Of a DNA stretch of 64,000 bases, positions 17,803-26,089 are shown in pieces. A program made the translations under genes and the position numbers. The DNA is taken from positions 62,001-126,000 of the forward strand of contig JAFSTN010000025.1 in NCBI GenBank assembly GCA_017450485.1. Direction: 5' to 3'. Below the pieces are notes generated by a model. The model ran no database searches and was not told the DNA's origin. It worked only from the letters and a program-made list of their open reading frames with translations. This stretch comes from Lachnospiraceae bacterium (GTDB lineage: Bacteria > Bacillota > Clostridia > Lachnospirales > Lachnospiraceae). Numbering within the stretch: position 1 is the stretch's first letter; the number at the start of each line of letters is the position of its first letter.

Positions 17803-18623
17803 ATGGCAAACCCCGCGGCAGTATCTTCCTGATGCCTGCCAAAGATAAATGATGTTATCAGTACGAATGCCATAAGAGTCACACTCAGGCCCGATCCGAG
17901 ATTCCAGTTCATGGAAACAGTGAATTCCTGCTCAATGATATTGCCCAGCAGCTGTATCTTACCGCCGCCCAGTATATTGGCTATGACGAACTCGGTCATT
18001 GAAGGTATGAATACCATGGTTATGCCGCTGCCCACACCGCTGAGGGAAAGAGGTAGGATGATCCTGGTCAGGACGTGCAGACTGTCACTGCCGAGATCCT
18101 TGGCTGCTTCGATCACATCCTCCGGAATGGATAGAATACTGTTTAGTACGGGTAGCATCATATATGGCAGATAATCATATACCATTCCCAGAATGATAGC
18201 CCCCGGTGTATTTATAAGTTTGAGAGGGGCAAGTCCCATGGTTTCGAGTATATGATTGATGATCCCGTTATTTGATATGATCATCTGCATGGCCAGAATG
18301 CGGAGTATGAAATTCATCCACATGGGAAGGATCAGAATGAAAAGGATAATGCTTTTCCTTTTGAAACGGGAACTGCGTAATATCAGAGCCACGGGATAGG
18401 AGAGTATGATGCATATGATAGTGCTGACCAGAGCAAGAGAGACGGACATTACCAGTGCTTTGCGATGAAGCTGGTCGAATATGGCAGTCAGATTTGACAG
18501 GGTAAAAGCGCCCTCACCGTCTGTGACAGCCTTTGTTATGATGAAGAAAATGGGGATCACGGTGAAACCTATTACCCAGATGATGTAAGGTACCCCAAGC
18601 AGACGTGTACGGTTACGATTCAT
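17799..18623 (-). CDS. potB: Polyamine ABC transporter permease PotB
   Basis: A 274-residue permease, about six helices, with the EAA-loop motif [20 protein letters not shown]. It forms the membrane channel with PotC. I chose the ATG at 18623 (protein begins MNRNRTRL) rather than the in-frame codon at 18674: the later start is preceded by a good GGGAGAG ribosome binding site, overlaps potA by only 11 bases, and gives a normal N-terminus running straight into the first helix ([17 protein letters not shown]). It is coupled to potA upstream and potC downstream. Confidence 0.9.
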   Translation of the reverse strand: MNRNRTRLLGVPYIIWVIGFTVIPIFFIITKAVTDGEGAFTLSNLTAIFDQLHRKALVMSVSLALVSTIICIILSYPVALILRSSRFKRKSIILFILILPMWMNFILRILAMQMIISNNGIINHILETMGLAPLKLINTPGAIILGMVYDYLPYMMLPVLNSILSIPEDVIEAAKDLGSDSLHVLTRIILPLSLSGVGSGITMVFIPSMTEFVIANILGGGKIQLLGNIIEQEFTVSMNWNLGSGLSVTLMAFVLITSFIFGRHQEDTAAGFAI

Positions 18624-19716
18624 AAGTCTCTCCCTGAGGTGCCTCATCCTGATCAAATACCTGCTCATCTTCACGGGATGGCTTGTTCATGATCTGTATA
18701 TTGTAGGGATCGACGCTGATGCCGACCTTGCTACCTACAGGGAAGTGTTCTGTGGTCTGAACCAGGAATGTGATCCCGATAACACTGTCTACACGTATCT
18801 CCCAGTGAACACCCTTAAATACAATAGATGTAACGGTACCGGTAGTCTGGCCCGCACCGGATGCATCCAGCTCAACATCCTCGGGACGGATCACGACATC
18901 GACCGGGTTATTCTCACCGAATCCGGTATCAACACAGGGCATTTCCAAACCGTTTAAACTGACCAGACAGTCACGGACCATAATGCCGTCAAGCAGATTG
19001 CTCTCGCCTATGAAATCGGCCACAAATGCATTCTGCGGTTCGTTATATATATCCTCGGGAGTTCCTATCTGCTGTATGATACCCTGGTTCATGACAACTA
19101 CGGTATCGGACATGGTCAGGGCTTCTTCCTGATCATGGGTAACGTAAACGAATGTGATGCCGAGCTCTTCTTTAAGCCTTATCAGCTCATACTGCATTCC
19201 CTGACGCAACTTAAGATCGAGAGCTCCGAGCGGCTCATCGAGGAGCAGGACCTTGGGTTCATTAACTATGGCTCGTGCGATGGCGATACGCTGCTGCTGG
19301 CCGCCACTTAGAGAAGAAGGGGCACGGTCTTCATATCCCTCGAGACCTACAAGCTTAAGAGAATATGCGATACGGTCGCGGATGGTGTCTTTATCATGAC
19401 CTTTGATCTTGAGACCGAAAGCAATATTCTCCGCTACGCTCATGTGCGTGAAGAGAGCATACTTCTGAAAAACGGTATTGAGCTGTCTCTTGTTGGGGGG
19501 CAGATGAGTGATGTCTTCACCATCGAAGATAACCCTGCCCGAGTCCGGAGACTCGAAGCCGCCCAGAATACGCAGAGTGGTGGTTTTGCCGCATCCGCTG
19601 GGTCCCAGGAGGGTCACGAATTCATTTTCATGGATCGACAGATTCAGATCCTTAAGGACACTTGATCCGTCGAATGATTTTGTTATATTTTCAAATCTTA
19701 TGAGTTCTTTTGCCAT
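18613..19716 (-). CDS. potA: Polyamine ABC transporter ATP-binding protein
   Basis: A 367-residue ATPase that energises polyamine uptake. It has the Walker [11 protein letters not shown]-loop, signature [14 protein letters not shown] and Walker [13 protein letters not shown], then a C-terminal TOBE-type regulatory domain (about 240-345; [10 protein letters not shown]). The acidic tail ([16 protein letters not shown]) is longer than needed for the fold. It is the first gene of the operon, driven by a near-consensus promoter 40 bases upstream. The ribosome binding site is poor (A-rich, AGAAAAAA), and a 16-bp perfect palindrome lies between the promoter and the start codon. Confidence 0.95.
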   Translation of the reverse strand: MAKELIRFENITKSFDGSSVLKDLNLSIHENEFVTLLGPSGCGKTTTLRILGGFESPDSGRVIFDGEDITHLPPNKRQLNTVFQKYALFTHMSVAENIAFGLKIKGHDKDTIRDRIAYSLKLVGLEGYEDRAPSSLSGGQQQRIAIARAIVNEPKVLLLDEPLGALDLKLRQGMQYELIRLKEELGITFVYVTHDQEEALTMSDTVVVMNQGIIQQIGTPEDIYNEPQNAFVADFIGESNLLDGIMVRDCLVSLNGLEMPCVDTGFGENNPVDVVIRPEDVELDASGAGQTTGTVTSIVFKGVHWEIRVDSVIGITFLVQTTEHFPVGSKVGISVDPYNIQIMNKPSREDEQVFDQDEAPQGETYES

Positions 19717-19720
19717 TTTT

Positions 19721-19736
19721 TTCTAATATATTAGAA
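19721..19736. promoter_or_regulatory. Perfect 16-bp palindrome in the potA leader
   Basis: TTCTAATATATTAGAA is a perfect palindrome lying between the predicted transcription start of the pot operon (about 19748) and the potA ATG (19716). It may be an operator for a dimeric repressor or an RNA hairpin placed over the initiation region. No regulator gene is adjacent. Direct sequence observation; function inferred. Confidence 0.5.
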
Positions 19737-19754
19737 GATAAACACCGAATAACT

Positions 19755-19782
19755 ATTATACAGAATAGCGTAAGCTTGTCAA
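19755..19782 (-). promoter_or_regulatory. Sigma-A promoter of the pot operon
   Basis: On the reverse strand, TTGACA (19777-19782) and TATAAT (19755-19760) are both perfect consensus hexamers with a 16-base spacer. The predicted start is about 32 bases before the potA ATG. Confidence 0.85.
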
Positions 19783-19793
19783 TGGAGCGCTGA

Positions 19794-19822
19794 TTTACAG
19801 TGATAGCGGTTTGTGTTAAAAT
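19794..19822 (+). promoter_or_regulatory. Sigma-A promoter of the lactonase-like gene
   Basis: TTTACA (19794-19799), a 17-base spacer and TAAAAT (19817-19822), about 37 bases before the ATG at 19859. The -35 boxes of this promoter and the divergent pot promoter are only 11 bases apart, so the two could interfere. Confidence 0.8.
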
Positions 19823-19858
19823 AATTAGCTGAATGTGCATCACATACGGAGGGTTGAA

Positions 19859-20917
19859 ATGTCTAAATATGTAGCATATGTTTCCTCGTACACATCTGCT
19901 TCCGGAGAGAATTACGGCATCAGGATATATGATGTGGATCTGAAAAACGGATATCTCAAGGAAAAGAATCAGATAAGTATCACGAATTCTTCATACGTAT
20001 CCATTTCACATAATCGTAAGTTCCTGTATTCCATCACCGACTTCGGAGTGGAAGCTTACAAGATCCAGCCGAACGGCGATCTGAAAGTGCTCGGACAGGG
20101 CAACATCAACGGCATGAGAGCTTCATACCTGTCTACGGACTATGATGATAAATTCCTTTTCACCGGCGGATATCATGACGGTAAGATCACCGTGCTGAGA
20201 CTTAATAATGACGGAAGTATAGGTGAGATCACGGATGAAGTATTCCACAAGGGACTGGGAACCATAGCCGATCTGGATTCGAGACCGCACGTGAGCTGCG
20301 TGAAGATGACCAGGGATAATAAGTATCTACTGGCGGCGGATCTCGGCACGGACAATACGACCGTATACAAACTCGATCATAATACAGGCAAGCTTTCTCA
20401 GGCGGATATCATTCATTCCGACCAGAAGTCCGGCCCCAGGCATATAAAGACTTCGGCTGACGGCCGTTTCATCTATATCGTACATGCCCGCGGAACATAT
20501 ATAGACGTGTATGACTATCATGACACGGAGAATAACGGACCCGATTTCGAGAAGATACAGTCCATTTCCACACTGAACGATTATCATGCCAGCGGGTCCG
20601 GAGCATCGGCTCTTAACCTTTCCGATGATTTCAAATATCTCGTATCATCCAATGCAGGTGATAACTCCGCATGTATGTATTCGGTTGATAAGAAGACAGG
20701 AATGCTCACCAAGCTTTTCTGCCTGCCGGTCAGCGGAGATTATCCCAAGGATGTGGCTCTTTTCCCGGATAATAAGCATATGGTCAGCCTGAATCACGAG
20801 TCCAATACAATGACGTTCTTCAGCGTGGATGCAAAGAACGGACTTATAGTCATGAATAACAGAGAGATCAAAATAGATCAGCCCAACTGCATCATTTTCT
20901 ACGAGATTAAAGAATGA
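19859..20917 (+). CDS. Lactonase-family beta-propeller protein (6-phosphogluconolactonase-like)
   Basis: A 352-residue protein of the seven-bladed lactonase family (YbhE/Pgl type). Repeated blades carry phrases such as HNRKFLYSITD, DDKFLFTGGYHDG, DNKYLLAADLG and GPRHIKTSADGRFIYIV. Members hydrolyse 6-phosphogluconolactone or related lactones, but many clostridial ones are uncharacterised and no other pentose phosphate gene is nearby. I start at the ATG at 19859, preceded by GGAGGGTTGAA; an upstream in-frame GTG at 19835 would add eight residues and overlap the ribosome binding site. Its stop overlaps the region just before punA, so it is probably cotranscribed with the nucleoside genes. Confidence 0.85.
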   Translation: MSKYVAYVSSYTSASGENYGIRIYDVDLKNGYLKEKNQISITNSSYVSISHNRKFLYSITDFGVEAYKIQPNGDLKVLGQGNINGMRASYLSTDYDDKFLFTGGYHDGKITVLRLNNDGSIGEITDEVFHKGLGTIADLDSRPHVSCVKMTRDNKYLLAADLGTDNTTVYKLDHNTGKLSQADIIHSDQKSGPRHIKTSADGRFIYIVHARGTYIDVYDYHDTENNGPDFEKIQSISTLNDYHASGSGASALNLSDDFKYLVSSNAGDNSACMYSVDKKTGMLTKLFCLPVSGDYPKDVALFPDNKHMVSLNHESNTMTFFSVDAKNGLIVMNNREIKIDQPNCIIFYEIKE

Positions 20918-20964
20918 TGCGGTTTGAAAACTTAAACTCAACTAACGACCAGGAGGTATACAGG

Positions 20965-21801
20965 ATGTCAGATCCCAGATATGAGAAACTCAAGAAATGT
21001 TATGAATGTGTGAAGGCGAAGGTGGATTTTAAACCCGATATTGCCGTTGTACTCGGCTCGGGACTCGGTAACTTCGCGGATAATGTAGAGGTTACAGCCA
21101 CACTGCCTTATAACGAGATAGAGGGCTTCCCCGTATCGACGGTTCCCGGGCATAAAGGACAGTTCATATTCGGATATCTGGACGGTGTGAGTGTAGTACT
21201 CATGCAGGGCAGAGTCCACTATTATGAAGGATACGATATCAGTGATGTTGTGCTTCCCACCAGACTGATGGGGATGATGGGGGCAAAAGCGCTGTTCCTT
21301 ACCAATGCTTCGGGCGGCATCAATCCCGATTATCATGCCGGGGCATTCATGATGATAAAGGATCATATCTCCAGCTTTGCGCCGAACCCTCTCATAGGTC
21401 CCAACATAGAGGAGCTCGGAACCAGATTTCCCGATATGTCACATGTATATGATGAGGATCTTCAGGATGCGATCAGAAGCGTAGCATACGACTATGATAT
21501 AGAGCTGTTTGAGGGTGTATATGCGCAGCTTACGGGGCCTTCTTTTGAATCTCCCGCTGAGATCAGGATGCTCGGCAAACTTGGAGTCGATGCAGTGGGG
21601 ATGAGTACGGTCGTGGAAGCCATCGCAGCCAATCATATGGGCATGAAGATCTGCGGCATCAGCTGTGTGGCCAATCTGGCTGCCGGCTTAAGCCCGAATC
21701 CTCTGACACACGAAGAAGTTCAGGAAGCGGCCAACCAGGCTGCACCCAAGTTTACGATCCTTGTCAGGGAATCTGTCAAGAAGATCGCCGGGCTGATCTG
21801 A
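20965..21801 (+). CDS. punA: Purine nucleoside phosphorylase
   Basis: A 278-residue class II (trimeric) purine nucleoside phosphorylase that splits inosine, guanosine or their deoxy forms with phosphate into base and pentose 1-phosphate. Visible marks are the phosphate loop LGSGLGNFAD, the phosphate-contacting GRVHYYEGY, TNASGGIN and the base-binding segment GPSFESPAEIRML with VGMSTVVEA. I chose the ATG at 20965 behind the strong AGGAGG; an earlier in-frame ATG at 20914 would add 17 residues and overlap the preceding stop codon. It begins a nucleoside salvage block with cdd and an amidohydrolase. Confidence 0.95.
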   Translation: MSDPRYEKLKKCYECVKAKVDFKPDIAVVLGSGLGNFADNVEVTATLPYNEIEGFPVSTVPGHKGQFIFGYLDGVSVVLMQGRVHYYEGYDISDVVLPTRLMGMMGAKALFLTNASGGINPDYHAGAFMMIKDHISSFAPNPLIGPNIEELGTRFPDMSHVYDEDLQDAIRSVAYDYDIELFEGVYAQLTGPSFESPAEIRMLGKLGVDAVGMSTVVEAIAANHMGMKICGISCVANLAAGLSPNPLTHEEVQEAANQAAPKFTILVRESVKKIAGLI

Positions 21802-21819
21802 CACCGGAGAATATCTGAT

Positions 21820-22254
21820 ATGACGCCGGATACAGTTGATCAGCAGATAAAAGACCTGATAAAGAAAGCCTGTGAAGCCAGGGCGAACTCTTATGCACCG
21901 TATTCCGGATATGCGGTCGGTGCCGCTCTGCTGTGTGATGATGATACAGTCATTACGGGCTGTAATATGGAGAATGCCGCATTCGGCCCCGGAATATGCG
22001 CCGAAAGGTGTGCCGTATACAAAGCCGTATCCGATGGATACAGGCATTTCAAAGCTATAGCGGTAGCCGGCAGTCCGGCGGGAGAGCCTGTCAGTCAATA
22101 TGCTTCGCCATGCGGGGTTTGCAGACAGGTCATGAGGGAGTTCGCGGATCCGGCATCTTTTCAGGTGATCGTAGCCGGACCGGACGATGAGTACAGGAGC
22201 TATACTTTGGAAGAACTGCTCCCGGACAGCTTCGGACCGGACAATCTTCAATAA
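21820..22254 (+). CDS. cdd: Cytidine deaminase
   Basis: A 144-residue zinc-dependent deaminase converting cytidine and deoxycytidine to uridine forms. The zinc ligands are Cys60, Cys98 and Cys101 and the proton shuttle is Glu62 (ICAERC and PCGVCRQ), as in the tetrameric class. The substrate-binding segment NMENAAFGPG is intact. It lies 18 bases after punA and 15 bases before the amidohydrolase, in one probable operon. The C-terminal LLPDSFGPDNL is normal for the family. Confidence 0.96.
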   Translation: MTPDTVDQQIKDLIKKACEARANSYAPYSGYAVGAALLCDDDTVITGCNMENAAFGPGICAERCAVYKAVSDGYRHFKAIAVAGSPAGEPVSQYASPCGVCRQVMREFADPASFQVIVAGPDDEYRSYTLEELLPDSFGPDNLQ

Positions 22255-22269
22255 TCGTATGGAGTATGT

Positions 22270-23565
22270 ATGAACATTAAATTCACGAATGCACGTATCC
22301 TCACGATGGTTCGCGGTGAGGATGTATATGATGGCAGCCTGTATACGCAGGACGACAGGATAGTATATGTGGGGCCCGCGCTCACGGAAGTTGAAGAAAC
22401 ATCAAAGCTTCCGAGCGGATACAAGGCCGATAAGACCATGGATTGCAGCGGTAATCTGCTGATGCCCGGGTTTAAGAACGCACATGCGCATTCGGGTATG
22501 AGTGTGCTCAGAAGCTGTGCGGATGATATGCCTCTCGGTGACTGGCTGAACAAGCAGATATTTCCCAGAGAGGCCAAACTCGATGCTGATATGATAGCTG
22601 ATGCCACGAAGCTGAGCGTACTCGAGTATCTGACCGGAGGCATGACGGCATGCTTCGACATGTATCTGACACCGGAGTCCGAAGCGTGTGCATATCGTGA
22701 TATGGGATATCGTGCGGTACTCTGCGGTAATCTCAATAATTTCTCATCTTCCGTTGGATATACCGAGGAAATGTATGATAAGCTAAACCACTATGATCCG
22801 CTTATCACTTATGAGATAGGATTTCATGCCGAGTATACCTGCTCGGATGAGTTGATGAAGAGTCTGTCTGAGATGGCTCACAGGCATAACGCTCCCGTGT
22901 ATACCCACCTGTCCGAGACACGGTCAGAGGTGGATGGATGCATCGAGAGATATGGCATGACACCCGCTGCATATCTGGAGTCCATAGGTATGTGGGATAA
23001 CGGAGGCGGAGGTTATCATTGCGTACATATGTCCGATGAAGATATGGAGATATTTAAGCGGCATGGTCTGCATGTGATCACCAATCCCGGATCCAATACC
23101 AAGCTGGCAAGCGGAATAGCACCGATACGTGAGTATCTGGAGCGTGGTATCAATGTCGGTATAGGCACTGACGGACCTGCTTCAAACAACTGCCTCGATA
23201 TGTTCAGGGAGATGTTCTTAACTACGGGCCTGGCCAAACTCCGCGAAGAGGATGCTGCTGTCGTTGATGCACTCGATGTTCTGCATATGGCGACTGTGGG
23301 CTCGGCTATGGCCATGAGACTGAATGACGCCGACGTACTGGCTGCCGGCAAGCTTGCGGACATCATCATGCTGGATCTGCATCAGCCGAATATGCAGCCG
23401 CTTAACAATATAGCGAAGAATATAGTGTACAGCGGTTCCAAATCAAACGTTAAGATGACCATGATAGCCGGACGCATATTATATATGGACGGCAGATTTG
23501 ACGATTCATATGATGTGGAACGCATATATGAGCGCGCACAGGAGATCATAGATACTATTCGTTAA
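22270..23565 (+). CDS. Amidohydrolase, MTA/SAH-deaminase-like
   Basis: A 431-residue metal-dependent hydrolase of the amidohydrolase superfamily in the branch of 5'-methylthioadenosine/S-adenosylhomocysteine and related deaminases. Metal-binding residues are visible as NAHAHSGM (HxH), the HLSE segment after the central strands, the following VHMS histidine and GTDGPASNN with its aspartate. The N- and C-terminal strands form the accessory beta-sandwich (LADIIMLDL). Its position behind punA and cdd supports a purine or pyrimidine nucleoside substrate. Alternatives are a chlorohydrolase-like deaminase or an enzyme acting on an aminated base; the sequence alone does not decide. Confidence 0.85.
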   Translation: MNIKFTNARILTMVRGEDVYDGSLYTQDDRIVYVGPALTEVEETSKLPSGYKADKTMDCSGNLLMPGFKNAHAHSGMSVLRSCADDMPLGDWLNKQIFPREAKLDADMIADATKLSVLEYLTGGMTACFDMYLTPESEACAYRDMGYRAVLCGNLNNFSSSVGYTEEMYDKLNHYDPLITYEIGFHAEYTCSDELMKSLSEMAHRHNAPVYTHLSETRSEVDGCIERYGMTPAAYLESIGMWDNGGGGYHCVHMSDEDMEIFKRHGLHVITNPGSNTKLASGIAPIREYLERGINVGIGTDGPASNNCLDMFREMFLTTGLAKLREEDAAVVDALDVLHMATVGSAMAMRLNDADVLAAGKLADIIMLDLHQPNMQPLNNIAKNIVYSGSKSNVKMTMIAGRILYMDGRFDDSYDVERIYERAQEIIDTIR

Positions 23566-23579
23566 CCGGCGGAGACTGT

Positions 23580-25298
23580 ATGGAAGCTTTGATCTTTGTA
23601 TTGATCCTGTTGGGAATTATTGTACTTATTATGTTTTTGCAGTTTATTAATTCCCGCAGAGATGATAAACTATATCTGCTAAATCTGAGAAACGAGTTCG
23701 GTAAAGTTCACAGATCTTCTTATGACCGTGATCGTCTGATTACAGCTGATGCATATTATCTGAGACATATTCCCGAGGAATATATAGATGACATTACATG
23801 GGCCGATCTGTCCATGGATGAGATCATGGCGTGCGTGGATACCACTGAATCCGACGCGGGACGATATGTCCTGTATCATATGCTCCGATGCCCGCTGACC
23901 GATGTCGGGGAGATCGAATCGAGGCGTCATGTCATAGATGCCTGGAGATCACACGGACAGGTGAGGGAGAAGGTCCAGCTGGCCCTTCACCATATCGGCA
24001 GTATGGGAAGAAACTCGGTATATGATATGATCGAAAGACTATCCGATCTCAAAGAGGTTTCGCGTACATCATATTATGTCAGAATAGTGTTGCTTGTTCT
24101 CGGATTCTTCAGCATCTATCCGCTGAAAGGTGCGGGAGTCGTACTTTTTCTCATTATACTGACCAGCAATCTCTATGTGTACTATAGGGACAGGGGCAGG
24201 ATACTTCCGTATATGAGGGTGTATGCTCAGGTGCTTAAGACCATACAGGCCGGCAGGCTGGTATCGGCCGCACTGACGGGTTCGGAGATGGATTCGGCCG
24301 GAGCCGAGTTTAAGCAGGTCGCCGAAGAGCTGGACACAGTACTTAAGAAACTATCTGTACTCAGAAGGCGGACAGCATTCAGCTTAAGCTCCGAGACCGG
24401 CAGTGACCCTGTAATGGTTTTGCTTAATATCGCCGGGATATTCGTATATGCTGATCTGATCAGATTCTGGAAGATACGGGGGAGCCTGGCAGAGCATACA
24501 GATGACATAGACAGACTTGTATTCCTGACCGGCAGTGTGGATGCAAACATAGCTATGGCAAGCTATGCGGAGTCTGTATCCGATCATATGACAGGTGCCG
24601 ATTTCGTTGATTCATATGTTATTAGTGTGAGTAATGTATATCATCCGTTGCTGGATGAACCGGTGCCCAATTCGATCAATATAGACAGGAGCGTACTGCT
24701 GACCGGCGCAAATGCTTCCGGCAAGTCCACGTTTCTGAAGAGTATAGCTCTTGCGGCTGTTTACGCACAGACTTTTGGCTATGTATGTGCTGATGAATAC
24801 CATGCTCCCATATGTCTGGTGGCAAGCGCTATGTCAATAAAGGATGATGTCACGAGCGGAGACAGTTACTATATGGCTGAGATCAAGGCGGTCAGACGTA
24901 TGATCGACAGATATGCAGGTACTTCCACGGATAACGGTATATGTAAGATGCCGCTTTGCTTCGTGGATGAGCTTCTTAACGGTACCAATACCGAGGAGCG
25001 TATAGCGGCATGTACCCAGATCCTTCTGGATATGGACAGGAAGGGAATACGTATCATGGCCGCGACACATGATATAGAATTGACTGTATTGCTGTCGGAG
25101 AGATATGCGAATTATCATTTCGGAGAAGATCTGTCAGAAGGCGATGTTGAGTTTTCATACAAGCTCAAAGAAGGTGCGGCAAAATCCCGCAATGCCATCA
25201 GATTACTGAAGAGTCTTGGGTTCGATCCCGCGATGGCCGACAGGGCGGAGGAAATGGTCCGTATCCACAAAAAAGAGGGCGTATGGATGACTGTTTGA
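23580..25298 (+). CDS. Membrane-anchored MutS-like ATPase
   Basis: A 572-residue protein that combines a MutS-type ATPase domain with membrane helices. Residues 1-20 form one helix and about 163-205 two more. The C-terminal ATPase carries Walker A GANASGKST (residues 376-384), a MutS-like SAMSIKDDVTSGDSYYMAE segment, Walker B CFVDE (Asp463/Glu464) and the ATHD switch. The mismatch-recognition domain of MutS is absent, so a role in mismatch repair is unlikely. This membrane-MutS group occurs in clostridia without known function. It lies between the amidohydrolase (14 bases upstream) and rnhA. Confidence 0.85.
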   Translation: MEALIFVLILLGIIVLIMFLQFINSRRDDKLYLLNLRNEFGKVHRSSYDRDRLITADAYYLRHIPEEYIDDITWADLSMDEIMACVDTTESDAGRYVLYHMLRCPLTDVGEIESRRHVIDAWRSHGQVREKVQLALHHIGSMGRNSVYDMIERLSDLKEVSRTSYYVRIVLLVLGFFSIYPLKGAGVVLFLIILTSNLYVYYRDRGRILPYMRVYAQVLKTIQAGRLVSAALTGSEMDSAGAEFKQVAEELDTVLKKLSVLRRRTAFSLSSETGSDPVMVLLNIAGIFVYADLIRFWKIRGSLAEHTDDIDRLVFLTGSVDANIAMASYAESVSDHMTGADFVDSYVISVSNVYHPLLDEPVPNSINIDRSVLLTGANASGKSTFLKSIALAAVYAQTFGYVCADEYHAPICLVASAMSIKDDVTSGDSYYMAEIKAVRRMIDRYAGTSTDNGICKMPLCFVDELLNGTNTEERIAACTQILLDMDRKGIRIMAATHDIELTVLLSERYANYHFGEDLSEGDVEFSYKLKEGAAKSRNAIRLLKSLGFDPAMADRAEEMVRIHKKEGVWMTV

Positions 25299-25320
25299 TC
25301 TATCGGAAAGGATAAATACT

Positions 25321-25806
25321 ATGACAGATATTAAATTGTATTCGGACGGTGCAGCCAGGGGCAACCCGGACGGGCCGGGCGGATACGGGACCATACTCCA
25401 GTTTACCGATGCACAGGGAGTGTTGCATGAGAGAGAGTATTCCGCGGGATACAGGAAGACCACGAATAACCGGATGGAACTGATGGGAGTGATCACGGGG
25501 ATGGAGGCACTGACCAGACCCTGTCATGTAGAGGTATATACCGATTCCAAATATGTATCGGATGCGTTTAATCAGAACTGGATCGAGAGCTGGCAGAAGA
25601 GAAACTGGAAGAACTCACAGAATAAGCCGGTCAAAAACCCTGAATTATGGCAGAGGCTGCTGGCGGCGATGGAACCTCACGAAGTGCATTTCAACTGGGT
25701 GAAGGGACATAACGGTCACGAGTTGAACGAGCGTTGCGACAAGCTTGCAACATCTGCTGCGGATGGCAGTGATCTGCTTGACGATGAAGTCTTAAGTGGG
25801 GTATGA
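25321..25806 (+). CDS. rnhA: Ribonuclease HI
   Basis: A 161-residue ribonuclease H that cuts the RNA strand of RNA-DNA hybrids. The four catalytic acids are all present: Asp9 (YSDG), Glu53 (RMEL), Asp75 (YTDS) and Asp140 (RCDKLA). The basic segment around WQKRNWKNSQNKPVKN corresponds to the substrate-binding handle. AAAGGATAAATACT before the ATG contains the ribosome binding site. It is preceded by the MutS-like ATPase gene. Confidence 0.96.
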   Translation: MTDIKLYSDGAARGNPDGPGGYGTILQFTDAQGVLHEREYSAGYRKTTNNRMELMGVITGMEALTRPCHVEVYTDSKYVSDAFNQNWIESWQKRNWKNSQNKPVKNPELWQRLLAAMEPHEVHFNWVKGHNGHELNERCDKLATSAADGSDLLDDEVLSGV

Positions 25807-25834
25807 TTTATCTATCTTAACAGAGGAGCTAATA

Positions 25835-26005
25835 ATGAATAATCTGATTCTTTTTACCAATGCGTTTCTCAATTATCTGCTTCTGTTCGTGATCGCTGTG
25901 ATAGTGGTCATAGCTGCCGTACTCATAGGCAGGAAGCTTCGAACGATCAAGGATGCCAAAGATGCAGCAGAGGCTGCCGCATCCAAGGATGAATCCAATC
26001 AATGA
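25835..26005 (+). CDS. Small single-span membrane protein
   Basis: A 56-residue protein starting at the ATG at 25835, which has a strong AGAGGAG ribosome binding site 8 bases upstream; an in-frame upstream codon at 25796 overlaps rnhA and is not favoured. One membrane helix (about residues 12-33, LLLFVIAVIVVIAAVLIG) is followed by a basic then Ala/Asp/Glu-rich tail. I recognise no family. A terminator-like hairpin follows it, so it closes the rnhA unit or forms its own. Function unknown. Confidence 0.75.
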   Translation: MNNLILFTNAFLNYLLLFVIAVIVVIAAVLIGRKLRTIKDAKDAAEAAASKDESNQ

Positions 26006-26014
26006 ACTGATGAT

Positions 26015-26050
26015 TTAAGCTCACAGGTCTTATCCGGTGGGCTTAAGTTT
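26015..26050 (+). terminator. Terminator-like hairpin before nrdD
   Basis: TTAAGCTCAC (26015-26024) pairs with GTGGGCTTAA (26037-26046) with one G-U pair around a 12-base loop, followed by GTTTT. The tail is short, so termination may be partial. It separates the small membrane protein from nrdD and could act as an attenuator. Confidence 0.55.
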
Positions 26051-26089
26051 TAAGTATGCAGGCAGACGAATGATCTGTGTGAGGTATCT

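Noticed and set aside
26006..26089. NrdR box before nrdD
   Set aside because: No pair of A/T-rich 16-base boxes of the NrdR type could be found; only a terminator-like hairpin is present.
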